A stretch of 33,907 nt of DNA, from positions 51,788 through 85,694 of the forward strand of contig JAECRT010000007.1 of assembly GCA_016000085.1 (NCBI GenBank). The letters run 5' to 3'. The translations under genes and the position numbers were made by a program. The notes below the pieces were generated by a model. That model had not been told where the DNA came from. It saw nothing but the letters and a program-made list of their open reading frames with translations, and did no database searches. Source of the stretch: Sphingomonadaceae bacterium. GTDB lineage: Bacteria; Pseudomonadota; Alphaproteobacteria; Sphingomonadales; Sphingomonadaceae. Positions within the stretch are counted from its first letter, which is position 1. Each line of letters begins with the position of its first letter. Positions 6,685 through 15,014 of the stretch are shown here, piece by piece.

Positions 6685-7656
6685 ATGCACGCGGCACTCG
6701 ATATTTTCCGGGCACTTGGCGACCCGACGCGGTTACGCATCATTCACCTGTTGCGGGCGATGGAACTGGCCGTGGGTGAAATCGCACAGGTCGTCGGGCA
6801 GAGCCAGCCGCGCGTGTCGCGCCATGTGCGCATCCTTGCAGAAGCGGGGCTGGTGGAGCGACGCAAGGAAGGCAATTGGGTGTTCCTGCGGTTGGCCAAG
6901 GGGGAAGATGTCGCGCCGTTCGTCGGCTTGTTCGACCAACTCCAGCCTTCCGCCAGTGAAGAAGCATGGCAGGCGGCCGACCTTGCCCGGCTGACGGCGG
7001 TGCGTGCCGACCGGGCGCGTGCTGCGGAAAGCTATTTTGCCGAACATGCCGAAGAATGGGACGTGATCCGTTCGCTCCATGTCGCCGAGGCAGAGGTCGA
7101 AGCCATGATGACCGCGCTGCTGGCGCGCGAACCGGTCGGCCACCTGCTCGACATCGGCACCGGGACCGGACGGATGATCGAACTGTTTGGCGGCGCGGCG
7201 CGGCAGGTCACGGCGATCGATCGCAGCCCGGACATGCTCCGTCTGGCGCGCGCCAAGCTGCCGGCGGGCGCAGGGGACAAATATGCGCTTCTGATGGGTG
7301 ATTTCGGCGCTTTGCCGCTGGCGTCGGGCGCGGCCGATACGGTCGTGTTGCACCAAGTGCTGCATTATGCGCAGGCGCCTGAAAATGTGATCGCAGAAGC
7401 CGCGCGGGTTACAGCGCTTGACGGAAGGGTGCTGATCGCGGATTTCGCCGCCCATGAACGGGAAGAACTGCGCCTGCGGGACCAGCATGCACGCCTGGGC
7501 TTTTCCGACGCGCAGATGGCAGGCTGGTTCGCGGATGCGGGCCTGGCGCTGGAACGGGTGGAAACACTGCCCGGACAGGAATTGACGGTGCAACTGTGGC
7601 TGGGACGGCGCAAGGGCGCGTCCATCCTGCCAATCGAAGGACGGATTTCCGCATGA
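6685..7656 (+). CDS. ArsR-family regulator fused to a SAM-dependent methyltransferase domain (SahR-like)
   Basis: A 323-aa fusion. Residues 1-90 are an ArsR-type winged helix (ALGDPTRLRIIHLL; recognition region around SQPRVSRHVRILAEAGLV). Residues about 130-310 are a class I methyltransferase with motif I LLDIGTGTGRM near residue 155 and a later VVLHQVLHYAQAPENVI strand. No ArsR metal-binding Cys pair is visible in the DNA-binding domain, so metal sensing is unlikely. The gene starts the metF-metH operon (ATGA overlap with metF) and is preceded by a perfect palindrome. ArsR-type SahR regulators are known to control the SAM/methionine cycle in proteobacteria in response to S-adenosylhomocysteine. 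I infer the same role here, with the methyltransferase-like domain as a possible SAM/SAH sensor. ATG 6685 is chosen over an upstream TTG because that codon lies before the palindrome. Confidence 0.85.
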   Translation: MHAALDIFRALGDPTRLRIIHLLRAMELAVGEIAQVVGQSQPRVSRHVRILAEAGLVERRKEGNWVFLRLAKGEDVAPFVGLFDQLQPSASEEAWQAADLARLTAVRADRARAAESYFAEHAEEWDVIRSLHVAEAEVEAMMTALLAREPVGHLLDIGTGTGRMIELFGGAARQVTAIDRSPDMLRLARAKLPAGAGDKYALLMGDFGALPLASGAADTVVLHQVLHYAQAPENVIAEAARVTALDGRVLIADFAAHEREELRLRDQHARLGFSDAQMAGWFADAGLALERVETLPGQELTVQLWLGRRKGASILPIEGRISA

Positions 7657-8573
7657 CCCTGAACGATTCCGCCGCCCCGCTCTATGCGGATCTTGCGGGC
7701 GACTGCCATGTCAGCTTCGAATTTTTCCCGCCCAAGACGGAAAAGATGGAAGCGCAGCTGTGGTCGGCGATCGAGACGCTGACGCCGCTGGCGCCCAAAT
7801 TCGTGTCCGTCACCTATGGCGCGGGTGGTTCCACCCGTGAGCGCACGCACAACACGGTTGCCCGGATCGCGCAGGAAACGCCGCTGGCGGCGGCTGCGCA
7901 TCTGACCTGCGTGGCGGCGAGCAAGGCGGAAATCGACGAGGTTGCGGACGCCTATTGGGAAGCGGGCGTGCGCCATATCGTTGCGCTGCGCGGTGATCCG
8001 CCCGAAGTGGGCGGGACGTTCGAGCCGCATCCGCAGGGCTATAGCGGCGCGGCCGATCTGGTCGAGGGACTGATGAAGCGGCATCCGTTCGAAATATCGG
8101 TGTCGGCCTATCCCGAAGTGCATCCCGAAGCGGTGAGCGCGCAAAGCGACCTCGACAATCTCAAGCGCAAGCTGGACGCCGGGGCGACCCGTGCGATCAC
8201 GCAATTTTTTCATACGCCGGAAGCCTATTTCCGTTTCCTCGACAAGACGATGGCAGCGGGCATCACGGCGGACATCGTGCCGGGCATCATGCCGGTCAGC
8301 AATTTTGCCGCGACCAAGCGCATGTCGGCCATGTGCAATACCGATGTGCCCAGCTGGATGGCGCGCCTTTTCGAAGGGCTGGACGATCATCCTGCCGCGC
8401 GGCAACTGGTGTCGGCGACGATCGCGGCGGAGCTGTGCCAGAAACTCTATACCGGCGGCGTGCGCGACTTTCATTTCTACACGCTCAACCGTGCGGAACT
8501 GAGCTATGCCATTTGCCACCTGCTGGGCCTTCGGCCACAGGCGGCGGCGATCGAACTGGAGAAAACGGCATGA
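7653..8573 (+). CDS. metF: 5,10-methylenetetrahydrofolate reductase
   Basis: A 306-aa FAD-dependent enzyme that reduces 5,10-methylene-THF to 5-methyl-THF, the methyl donor for methionine synthase. Family landmarks are VSFEFFPPKTEKME near the N-terminus, FVSVTYGAGGSTRERT, HIVALRGDPP, the EVHPEA region, QFFHTPEAYFRF, and PGIMPVSNF. ATG 7653 overlaps the stop of the regulator gene (ATGA), and its own stop overlaps metH-N (ATGA), so regulator, metF and the first metH half are translationally coupled. Length matches the bacterial enzyme without the eukaryotic regulatory domain. Confidence 0.96.
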   Translation: MTLNDSAAPLYADLAGDCHVSFEFFPPKTEKMEAQLWSAIETLTPLAPKFVSVTYGAGGSTRERTHNTVARIAQETPLAAAAHLTCVAASKAEIDEVADAYWEAGVRHIVALRGDPPEVGGTFEPHPQGYSGAADLVEGLMKRHPFEISVSAYPEVHPEAVSAQSDLDNLKRKLDAGATRAITQFFHTPEAYFRFLDKTMAAGITADIVPGIMPVSNFAATKRMSAMCNTDVPSWMARLFEGLDDHPAARQLVSATIAAELCQKLYTGGVRDFHFYTLNRAELSYAICHLLGLRPQAAAIELEKTA

Positions 8574-9616
8574 GCGCCGAACAGACATTGCGCGCCCTGG
8601 CGGCCGAAAAGATCCTGATTTTCGACGGCGGCTACGGCACGTCGATTCAGAAATACGGCCTGACCGAGGCGGATTATCGGGGCGACCTGGATCTGGAGAA
8701 GGACCAGAAGGGCAATAACGACCTGCTGTGCCTGACCCGCCCCGACATCGTGGAGGCGATCCACACCGCCTATCTCGACAATGGTGCGGACATGATCGAG
8801 ACGAATACGTTCAGCGGCACGCAGATTGCCATGGCGGACTATGGCTGCGAGCATCTGGTGCGGGAACTCAACATCGCGGCGGCGCATATCGCGCGTAAAT
8901 GCTGTGACGCGGCCACCGCGCGGGATGGTCAGCCGCGCTTTGTCGCCGGGTCGATCGGGCCGACGAACAAGACATTGTCGATTTCGCCCGACGTCAACGA
9001 TCCCGCCTATCGCGAGGTCGATTATGATACGCTGAAGGGCCATTATCGCGAGCAGTGCGACGCGCTGATCGAGGGTGGCGTGGATTTCCTGCTGGTCGAA
9101 ACCTGTTTCGACACTCTGAACGCCAAGGCGGCGGGCATGGCCGCGCGCGAGGCCGAGGCGGCGGCAGGTCGCGCAGTGCCGCTGATGATGAGCTTTACCA
9201 TCACCGACATGTCGGGACGCAACCTGTCGGGCCACACGATCAACGCCTTCTGGTATTCGCTGCGGCATTTGAAGCCGCTGACGATCGGCGTGAATTGTGC
9301 GTTCGGTGCGGATCTGCTGCGGCCCTATCTGGCCGAACTGTCGAAGAATGCCGACACGCTGATTCTGGCCTATCCCAATGCCGGGCTTCCCAACGAACTG
9401 GGGCAGTATGACGAATTGCCCGAAACCACCGCGCAACTGATCCGTCAGTGGGCGGATGAGAGACTGGTCAATATGGTGGGCGGCTGTTGCGGCACCACGC
9501 CCGCCCATATCGGGGCAGTGGCGAAGGCACTGGCGGGGCATAAGCCGCGCGTGGCGCCGGAACTGGACGTTGTAACGCGGCTTGCGGGCCTCGAACCGAT
9601 GCATATCGCGGCCTAG
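8570..9616 (+). CDS. metH: Methionine synthase, homocysteine-binding half (split MetH, N-terminal part)
   Basis: A 348-aa homocysteine S-methyltransferase domain, equivalent to the first module of cobalamin-dependent MetH. It shows the barrel entry FDGGYGTSIQ, the DMIETNTFSG motif, and the zinc thiolates that activate homocysteine: VNCAFG (Cys about 243) and GGCCGTTP (Cys306/Cys307). The protein stops after this module at 9616; pterin, B12 and reactivation modules are on a separate gene at 9726. Such a split is common in alphaproteobacteria, and no frameshift is needed to explain it because there is a 109-bp gap and a proper new start. ATG 8570 overlaps the metF stop. Confidence 0.93.
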   Translation: MSAEQTLRALAAEKILIFDGGYGTSIQKYGLTEADYRGDLDLEKDQKGNNDLLCLTRPDIVEAIHTAYLDNGADMIETNTFSGTQIAMADYGCEHLVRELNIAAAHIARKCCDAATARDGQPRFVAGSIGPTNKTLSISPDVNDPAYREVDYDTLKGHYREQCDALIEGGVDFLLVETCFDTLNAKAAGMAAREAEAAAGRAVPLMMSFTITDMSGRNLSGHTINAFWYSLRHLKPLTIGVNCAFGADLLRPYLAELSKNADTLILAYPNAGLPNELGQYDELPETTAQLIRQWADERLVNMVGGCCGTTPAHIGAVAKALAGHKPRVAPELDVVTRLAGLEPMHIAA

Positions 9617-9617
9617 A

Positions 9618-9713
9618 CCCTCTCCCGCTTGCGGGAGGGGTTAGGGGAGGGCCTATGCGCTCCCGCTCCGCCCGGCATGCCCTCCCCCGACCCCTCCCGC
9701 ACGCGGGAGGGGA
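9618..9713. repeat. REP-like intergenic inverted repeat between the metH halves
   Basis: Two GC-rich arms of about 35 bp, 9618-9652 and 9679-9713, are inverted copies of each other with a few mismatches. Each arm also contains its own short palindrome, CCCGC-tt/ac-GCGGG, flanked by GGAGGGG tracts. A 26-bp spacer separates them. This is the structure of a REP/BIME-type palindromic unit. It is transcribed within the operon and would form a long mRNA hairpin. Confidence 0.8.
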
Positions 9714-9725
9714 GCGAGAAGTGAA

Positions 9726-12326
9726 ATGAACAAGAAAACCACCGCCAACTTCGTCAATATCGGCGAACGCACCAACGTCACGGGATCGGCCAAGTTCAAG
9801 AAGCTGATCATGGCGGGCAACTATGCCGCCGCGATCGACATCGCGCGCGAGCAGGTGGAGAATGGCGCGCAGATCGTCGACGTCAACATGGACGAAGGTC
9901 TGCTCGACGCGGTCGAGGCGATGACCACCTTCCTCAAGCTGATGACGGCGGAACCGGATATCAGCCGCGTGCCGGTGATGATCGACAGCTCGAAATGGGA
10001 GGTGATCGAGGCGGGGCTGAAATGCGTGTCGGGCAAGCCGATCGTCAATTCGATCAGCATGAAGGAGGGCGAGGAAGCCTTTCTGTTCCACGCCCGCAAG
10101 TGCATGGCTTATGGCGCGGCGGCGGTCATCATGGCCTTCGACGAAACGGGGCAGGCCGACACACAGGCCCGCAAGGTCGAGATTTGCGAGCGCGCCTACA
10201 AGCTGCTGATGACCATCGGCTTCCCGCCCGAAGACATCATCTTCGACCCCAATATTTTCGCGGTGGCGACGGGGATCGAGGAGCATAACAACTACGGCGT
10301 CGATTTCATCGAAGCGTGCAAGGAGATCAAGGCGCGCTGCCCGCATGTCCATATTTCGGGCGGCCTCTCGAACTTCTCCTTCTCGTTCCGCGGCAACGAA
10401 CCCGTGCGTCGTGCGATGCACAGCGTGTTCCTTTACCACGCCATCCCCGCTGGCCTCGACATGGCGATCGTCAACGCGGGGCAACTCGACGTCTATGACG
10501 CGATCGACCCGGCGCTGCGGATCGCGTGCGAGGATGTGCTGCTGAACCGCGATCCCGAAGCAGGCGACCGGCTGGTCACGCTGGCCGAAAGCTTCCGGGG
10601 CAAGGATGCCGCGTCCGAAAAGGCGGCCGAGGAATGGCGCGGCTGGCCGGTCGCCAAGCGGCTGGAGCATGCGCTGGTCAAGGGCATCGACATGTATGTC
10701 GTGGAGGATACGGAGGAATGCCGCCTGTCCGCCGACAAGCCTATCCATGTGATCGAAGGTCCACTGATGGACGGCATGAACGTGGTCGGCGACCTGTTCG
10801 GCGCGGGCAAGATGTTCCTGCCCCAGGTGGTGAAATCGGCGCGCGTCATGAAGAAGGCGGTCGCGCATCTGCTCCCCTATATCGAGGCCGCCAAGGAACC
10901 TGGCGCCAAGGGCAAGGGCAAGATCATCATGGCGACCGTGAAGGGCGACGTGCATGACATCGGCAAGAATATCGTCGGCGTCGTGCTGCAATGCAACGGG
11001 TTCGACGTAGTCGACATGGGCGTGATGGTCCCCTGGCAGGATATCATCAAGGCCGCGAACGACCATGATGCCGACATGATCGGCCTGTCCGGCCTGATTA
11101 CGCCCTCGCTCGACGAGATGGTGACGGTGGCGCAGGAAATGCAGCGCGCCAACATGACGATGCCGCTGCTGATCGGCGGCGCGACCACCTCGCGCGTTCA
11201 CACCGCGCTGCGCATCGACGTCGCCTTCAATGGCCCGGTCGTGCATGTGCTGGACGCCAGCCGCGCGGTGGGCGTTGCGACGGCGCTCGTGTCCGAAACG
11301 CAAAAGACGGACTTCGTGCAGAAGACGAAGGACGATTATGAGCATGTCCGCGTCGCCCGTGCGAACAAGGGGCAGAGCGCGCTGGTCAGCATCGAGGATG
11401 CGCGCGCCAACGGTTTTGAGATGGACGAGAGCCTGAAGGCGCCCCGTCCGCGCCTGCCCGGCGTGCATCGCTTCCCCGACTGGGATCTGAAGGATCTGGT
11501 TCAGTATATCGACTGGACGCCCTTCTTCCGCGCGTGGGAACTTGCGGGCAATTATCCCGCGATCCTGACCGACGATGTGGTGGGCGAAAGCGCCAGCAGC
11601 CTGTTTGCCGACGCGCAGAAGATGCTGGGCAGGATCATCGACGAGAAGTGGCTGACCGCACGCGGCGTTGCCGGCCTGTGGCCGTGCCGCCGCGAGGGCG
11701 ACGACATCATCGTCCATGTCGAGGACGAAAAGCATTACACCCTGCCGATGCTGCGCCAGCAGATCCAGAAGCGGGAAGGGCGGGCGAACATGTGCCTTGC
11801 CGACTTCATCAGCCGGGACGGCGACTGGATGGGCGGTTTTGCCGTGTCGATCCACGGCATCGAGCCGCATCTGGCCAAGTTCAAGGCGGCGATCGACGAT
11901 TATTCGGACATATTGCTCAAGGCGCTGGCCGACCGTCTGGCCGAAGCCTTTGCCGAGCGGCTGCACCATTATGTCCGCACCGCCCTGTGGGGCTATGCCG
12001 AGGGCGAGCAGCTGACCAACGAAGCGCTCATCAAGGAACAATATCGCGGCATCCGCCCCGCTCCCGGCTATCCGGCCTGCCCGGAACACAGCCTCAAGCC
12101 GATCCTGTTCGACATGCTCGACGCGCACCATGCCACCGGCCTGACCCTGACGGAAAGCTTCGCCATGCTGCCCACGGCGGCGGTCAGCGGTTTCTATTTC
12201 GGGCATGGGCAGGCCGAATATTTCGGCGTGGCACGGGTCGGCCGTGACCAGCTGGAAGAATATGCGCAGCGGCGCGGCATCGATCTGGAAACGGCGGAGC
12301 GCTATTTGCGGCCCAATCTGGACTGA
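9726..12326 (+). CDS. metH: Methionine synthase, pterin/cobalamin/SAM-reactivation half (split MetH, C-terminal part)
   Basis: An 866-aa protein carrying the remaining MetH modules in order: the methyl-THF (pterin) binding barrel starting [20 protein letters not shown] (residues about 8-300); the cobalamin cap (about 310-395); the B12-binding Rossmann module with DVHDIGKNI, whose His410 should coordinate cobalt; and the SAM-binding reactivation domain at the C-terminus ([12 protein letters not shown], then [20 protein letters not shown]). It transfers methyl from methyl-THF via cobalamin to homocysteine bound on the separate protein encoded at 8570-9616. ATG 9726 follows the inverted repeat directly. 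No obvious intrinsic terminator follows; only a weak CCGAC/GTCGG inverted repeat at 12354-12368. Confidence 0.96.
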   Translation: MNKKTTANFVNIGERTNVTGSAKFKKLIMAGNYAAAIDIAREQVENGAQIVDVNMDEGLLDAVEAMTTFLKLMTAEPDISRVPVMIDSSKWEVIEAGLKCVSGKPIVNSISMKEGEEAFLFHARKCMAYGAAAVIMAFDETGQADTQARKVEICERAYKLLMTIGFPPEDIIFDPNIFAVATGIEEHNNYGVDFIEACKEIKARCPHVHISGGLSNFSFSFRGNEPVRRAMHSVFLYHAIPAGLDMAIVNAGQLDVYDAIDPALRIACEDVLLNRDPEAGDRLVTLAESFRGKDAASEKAAEEWRGWPVAKRLEHALVKGIDMYVVEDTEECRLSADKPIHVIEGPLMDGMNVVGDLFGAGKMFLPQVVKSARVMKKAVAHLLPYIEAAKEPGAKGKGKIIMATVKGDVHDIGKNIVGVVLQCNGFDVVDMGVMVPWQDIIKAANDHDADMIGLSGLITPSLDEMVTVAQEMQRANMTMPLLIGGATTSRVHTALRIDVAFNGPVVHVLDASRAVGVATALVSETQKTDFVQKTKDDYEHVRVARANKGQSALVSIEDARANGFEMDESLKAPRPRLPGVHRFPDWDLKDLVQYIDWTPFFRAWELAGNYPAILTDDVVGESASSLFADAQKMLGRIIDEKWLTARGVAGLWPCRREGDDIIVHVEDEKHYTLPMLRQQIQKREGRANMCLADFISRDGDWMGGFAVSIHGIEPHLAKFKAAIDDYSDILLKALADRLAEAFAERLHHYVRTALWGYAEGEQLTNEALIKEQYRGIRPAPGYPACPEHSLKPILFDMLDAHHATGLTLTESFAMLPTAAVSGFYFGHGQAEYFGVARVGRDQLEEYAQRRGIDLETAERYLRPNLD

Positions 12327-12420
12327 CCCCTTTCCCTACCGATTTGTCATATTCCGACCATCTGTCGGCCATGTGCAGGATGGCATGATGGGCTCACCGA
12401 TCTGAAAAGGAGAGCCTGTC

Positions 12421-12597
12421 ATGCGTATTCTGCCTGCCCTGTTCGCTGTTGCTGCCTTGGTCGCCACGCCCGCGCTGGCGGCGCCATGCCGCGACGCCCA
12501 CGGCAAATTTATCAAGTGCGCGCCTGCCAAGACGGCCATGGTCAAGAAGGCGCCGTGCAAGGATGCCCACGGCAAATTCGTCAAGTGCGCCAAGTGA
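12421..12597 (+). CDS. Secreted mini-protein with two CxDAHGKFxKC repeats
   Basis: A 58-aa ORF: signal peptide MRILPALFAVAALVATPALA (cleavage expected at ALA-A), then two copies of a 12-residue module, PCRDAHGKFIKC and PCKDAHGKFVKC, joined by a Lys/Ala-rich linker. The Cys pairs are C23-x9-C33 and C46-x9-C56. AAGGAGAG sits about 7 nt upstream of ATG 12421, and a strong hairpin terminator follows the stop by about 20 bp, so this looks like a complete monocistronic gene. The mature peptide is basic and probably periplasmic. The paired Cys with Asp/His could form disulfides or bind metal; neither can be decided from sequence. I do not recognise a named family. Confidence 0.8.
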   Translation: MRILPALFAVAALVATPALAAPCRDAHGKFIKCAPAKTAMVKKAPCKDAHGKFVKCAK

Positions 12598-12616
12598 CGC
12601 ACAACGGCTGACATGG

Positions 12617-12653
12617 AAGGGGCGTCGCATCGGTGAAAGCGACGCCCCTTTCC
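12617..12653 (+). terminator. Intrinsic terminator of the Cys-repeat mini-protein gene
   Basis: A perfect 12-bp stem AAGGGGCGTCGC (12617-12628) with GCGACGCCCCTT (12639-12650) and a 10-nt loop, followed by a short T/C-rich tract. Confidence 0.8.
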
Positions 12654-12737
12654 TATTGTCTCGTAACGGGGCAGCGTCGCCCTATGTTGCCCGTCACGGC
12701 CATTGGCGTTTGTGACGGGGCTGCCTAAAGTCAGGCC

Positions 12738-13673
12738 ATGCGCTTGATTTCCACCATTTTGCTCACGTCGGTCGCTCTGTACGCCAGTGCGAACGCCCAG
12801 TCCCAGCCCGCCCCTTTTCAGGTGGAAGAAACGGGCCGCGTGTATGGCACGCTGGCCGATGCGCTGGGCGCGATCGGCGACAAGCGCGGCACAGTGGTCG
12901 TCGCGCCGGGCACCTATCATCAGTGCGCGGTACAGCAGGGCGGCGACGTCACGATTCGCGCCGCGACGCCCGGCACCGCCATTTTCGATGGCGTGACCTG
13001 CGAAGGCAAGGCCGCGCTGGTCCTGCGCGGACAGGCGAGCCACATCGACGGCATCATCTTCCAGAATATCCGCGTGCCCGACGGCAATGGCGCGGGCATT
13101 CGGCTGGAAGGCGGCAATCTGACCGTCAGCAACAGCCTGTTCCGCAACAGCGAGGAAGGCATTTTGACCGGCGATGGCGAAGGCAGCGTCGTGATCGATA
13201 AGTCGACGTTCCGCCACCTTGGCCGCTGCGACCGCGATCTGGACTGCGCCCATGGCGTCTATATCGGCCGGATGGGCAGCCTGACGGTGACGAACAGCCG
13301 CTTCGACCAAGGCGATGGCGGCCATTATCTCAAGACCCGTACCGCCCGCGTCACCATCACCGACAATAGTTTCGACGATAGCGCGGGCAAGCTGACCAAT
13401 TACATGATCGACCTGTCCAATGGCGCCAGCGGCGTCATTCGCGGCAATGAAATGGTGCAGGGCAAGGACAAGGACAACTGGTCCGCCTTCATTACCGTCG
13501 CGCCCGAAGGCCGCGAACATAACAGCGCCGGACTGGTGATCGAGGGGAACAAGGCAGGGTTCGTGCCGGGGTTGGAGCGCGGCTCCGCCTTTGTCGCTAA
13601 TTTCACAGATGATGCGGTGCAGATCGGCCGGAATGAGCTGGCGCCCAGCATGAAGGTCAAGGATCGGCGCTGA
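12738..13673 (+). CDS. Secreted right-handed parallel beta-helix repeat protein
   Basis: A 311-aa protein with a signal peptide (residues 1-20, cut near ANAQ) and a series of short beta-strand rungs: GTVVVAPGTYHQC, VTIRAATPGTAIFDG, IDGIIFQNIRV, LTVSNSLFRNSEEG, VVIDKSTFRHLG, LTVTNSRFD, VTITDNSFDD, GVIRGNEM, LVIEGNKAG. The regular N/S-x-F-D/R pattern is characteristic of pectate-lyase-like/NosD-type beta-helix proteins. These often bind or cleave polysaccharides, but no catalytic set is recognisable here, so substrate and activity are unknown. Cys residues in the first rungs and around CDRDLDC may form disulfides. Start ATG 12738 gives a normal signal peptide, although the Shine-Dalgarno is weak. 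Confidence 0.85.
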   Translation: MRLISTILLTSVALYASANAQSQPAPFQVEETGRVYGTLADALGAIGDKRGTVVVAPGTYHQCAVQQGGDVTIRAATPGTAIFDGVTCEGKAALVLRGQASHIDGIIFQNIRVPDGNGAGIRLEGGNLTVSNSLFRNSEEGILTGDGEGSVVIDKSTFRHLGRCDRDLDCAHGVYIGRMGSLTVTNSRFDQGDGGHYLKTRTARVTITDNSFDDSAGKLTNYMIDLSNGASGVIRGNEMVQGKDKDNWSAFITVAPEGREHNSAGLVIEGNKAGFVPGLERGSAFVANFTDDAVQIGRNELAPSMKVKDRR

Positions 13674-13708
13674 CTTGCGCATGGCGGCCGCGCGGGCGAT
13701 AATGGCCC

Positions 13709-13903
13709 ATGCGTACCACCTATGACAATGCGACCGTCCGCCTCTATCATCTGGGGGACGATGGCGCGGCAATGACCATCATGTATGGTCCCCTCAGTCA
13801 GGCATTGCATGCCGCGGAGCAGCAGCCCACCGACGTACAGGATGGGCTGTATCTGGCGACCGATAATGATGTCGTCGCCTATCTGGATCTCATCGAAGAA
13901 TAA
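13709..13903 (+). CDS. Small hypothetical protein (64 aa)
   Basis: A 64-aa acidic protein, MRTTYDNATVRLYHLG..., with no signal peptide or membrane segment and a soluble alpha/beta pattern (VRLYHLGDDGAAMTIMYG, then a helix, then LYLATDNDVVAYLDLIEE). It directly abuts the convergent glycosyltransferase gene, stop to stop (13903/13904), leaving no spacer, which favours a real gene. No strong Shine-Dalgarno is visible before ATG 13709. Family and function not recognised. Confidence 0.6.
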   Translation: MRTTYDNATVRLYHLGDDGAAMTIMYGPLSQALHAAEQQPTDVQDGLYLATDNDVVAYLDLIEE

Positions 13904-14938
13904 TCAGGCGTCCAGCAGCGCCAGTTGCTGGCGCATCACGTCCAGATTATGCTGCGCCAGATAGCTGCCGCGTCCTTCGACGCTGCCTTCCAGATCGGGC
14001 CGTTCGCCGATTGTAAGGCAGCGTTCCCACGCCGTTTCCGCCAGCGGTAGCCATTCGTCCAGCGCATGGGTCGGGTCGGTCATCGCCCGATCCATCAGCA
14101 GGTTGCCGAGCACGAAGAAGAAGTCGGGCGAATCCTGCCATGTATCCAACTGCTCCTGGGCGATGTCGATGGCTTCCTCCACGCCGCCCGACTGGCCCAG
14201 GCAATGGAGATGTCGGATCAGCAGGGAATGGCGCCACGCGGCATCATCGGTCGTGCGCGGGAAAGCCTGGCCATAATAGCGGCTGGCTTCGGCATAGGCT
14301 TTGCGCGCTTCGGCCTCCTTCCCCAACTGATAGAGAATATACGGATTTTCGGGATCATCGCTCAGGTCTGCAAGGAGCATCGGGCGATTGCGATCACGCT
14401 TGGCTTCGGCCTGCGCATCTCTGTAGCCGTCATGGTCGAGATGCAGGTCGGTCCGCTCGACCGGCAGGGGTGAGACGGGCTGTTCGTGGATGCGCCCTTC
14501 ATAGCGAACGCCACGCGGCAACAGGCGCGCGATCCAGCTGCGTGTGGCGGGCAGGGTGGAAGGCGCGGTGGCGGTGTCGGCCATGTCGAAGCTGCTATGG
14601 ATGCATAGCGCGCCTAGTCGAGCCGGACCCGCGCACCAGGCACGCAGCGCCTCTCCACCGGACGCGATCCATTCGTCGGCGTCGATAACGAGATTCCAGT
14701 CCGCGTTCGAAAGTGCCAGTACATGATTGCGCGCGGCGGAAAAATCGTCCGGCCAGTCGAGATGATGGACCTGCGCGCCGCATTGCAACGCCAGCGACAT
14801 CGTGTCGTCGGTCGATCCGGTGTCGAGCACGACCATATAATCGACCCAGGGCCGTACGCTTTCCAGGCAGCGCACGATGCAGCGCGCCTCGTTGCGGACG
14901 ATCAGGGTGGCGGCAATCGTCGGCGGGCTGGCGGGCAT
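13904..14938 (-). CDS. Family 2 glycosyltransferase with TPR-like C-terminal region
   Basis: A 344-aa protein. Residues 8-110 form a GT-A/GT2 nucleotide-sugar domain: AATLIVRNEARCIVRCLES, VDYMVVLDTGSTDDT, DFSAARNHVL, and the metal-binding WNLVIDADEW (DADE). The C-terminal half (about 190-340) is helical with A/Y/W-rich pairs (YILYQLGKEAEARKAYAEASRYYGQA) resembling TPR repeats. This architecture is known from bacterial glycosyltransferases that modify LPS core or proteins; the acceptor is unknown. It is encoded 76 bp downstream of the ScfR-type regulator on the same strand but is probably not functionally linked to it. Start ATG 14938. Confidence 0.88.
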   Translation of the reverse strand: MPASPPTIAATLIVRNEARCIVRCLESVRPWVDYMVVLDTGSTDDTMSLALQCGAQVHHLDWPDDFSAARNHVLALSNADWNLVIDADEWIASGGEALRAWCAGPARLGALCIHSSFDMADTATAPSTLPATRSWIARLLPRGVRYEGRIHEQPVSPLPVERTDLHLDHDGYRDAQAEAKRDRNRPMLLADLSDDPENPYILYQLGKEAEARKAYAEASRYYGQAFPRTTDDAAWRHSLLIRHLHCLGQSGGVEEAIDIAQEQLDTWQDSPDFFFVLGNLLMDRAMTDPTHALDEWLPLAETAWERCLTIGERPDLEGSVEGRGSYLAQHNLDVMRQQLALLDA

Positions 14939-15014
14939 CGAGCAATCTCATTCCATGTCTATCGCCTGCCTTGTCGCGCACTCGGCCTAAAATCCTGTTA
15001 ACCATGTCCGCCGG

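Noticed and set aside
9468..12206. A 912-codon open frame antisense to the second metH gene
   Set aside because: It is the GC-driven shadow of a certain gene; composition is His/Arg/Asp-rich with no recognisable domain.
12354..12368. Inverted repeat CCGAC/GTCGG after metH as a terminator
   Set aside because: The stem is only 5 bp and no T-run follows, so it was not called.
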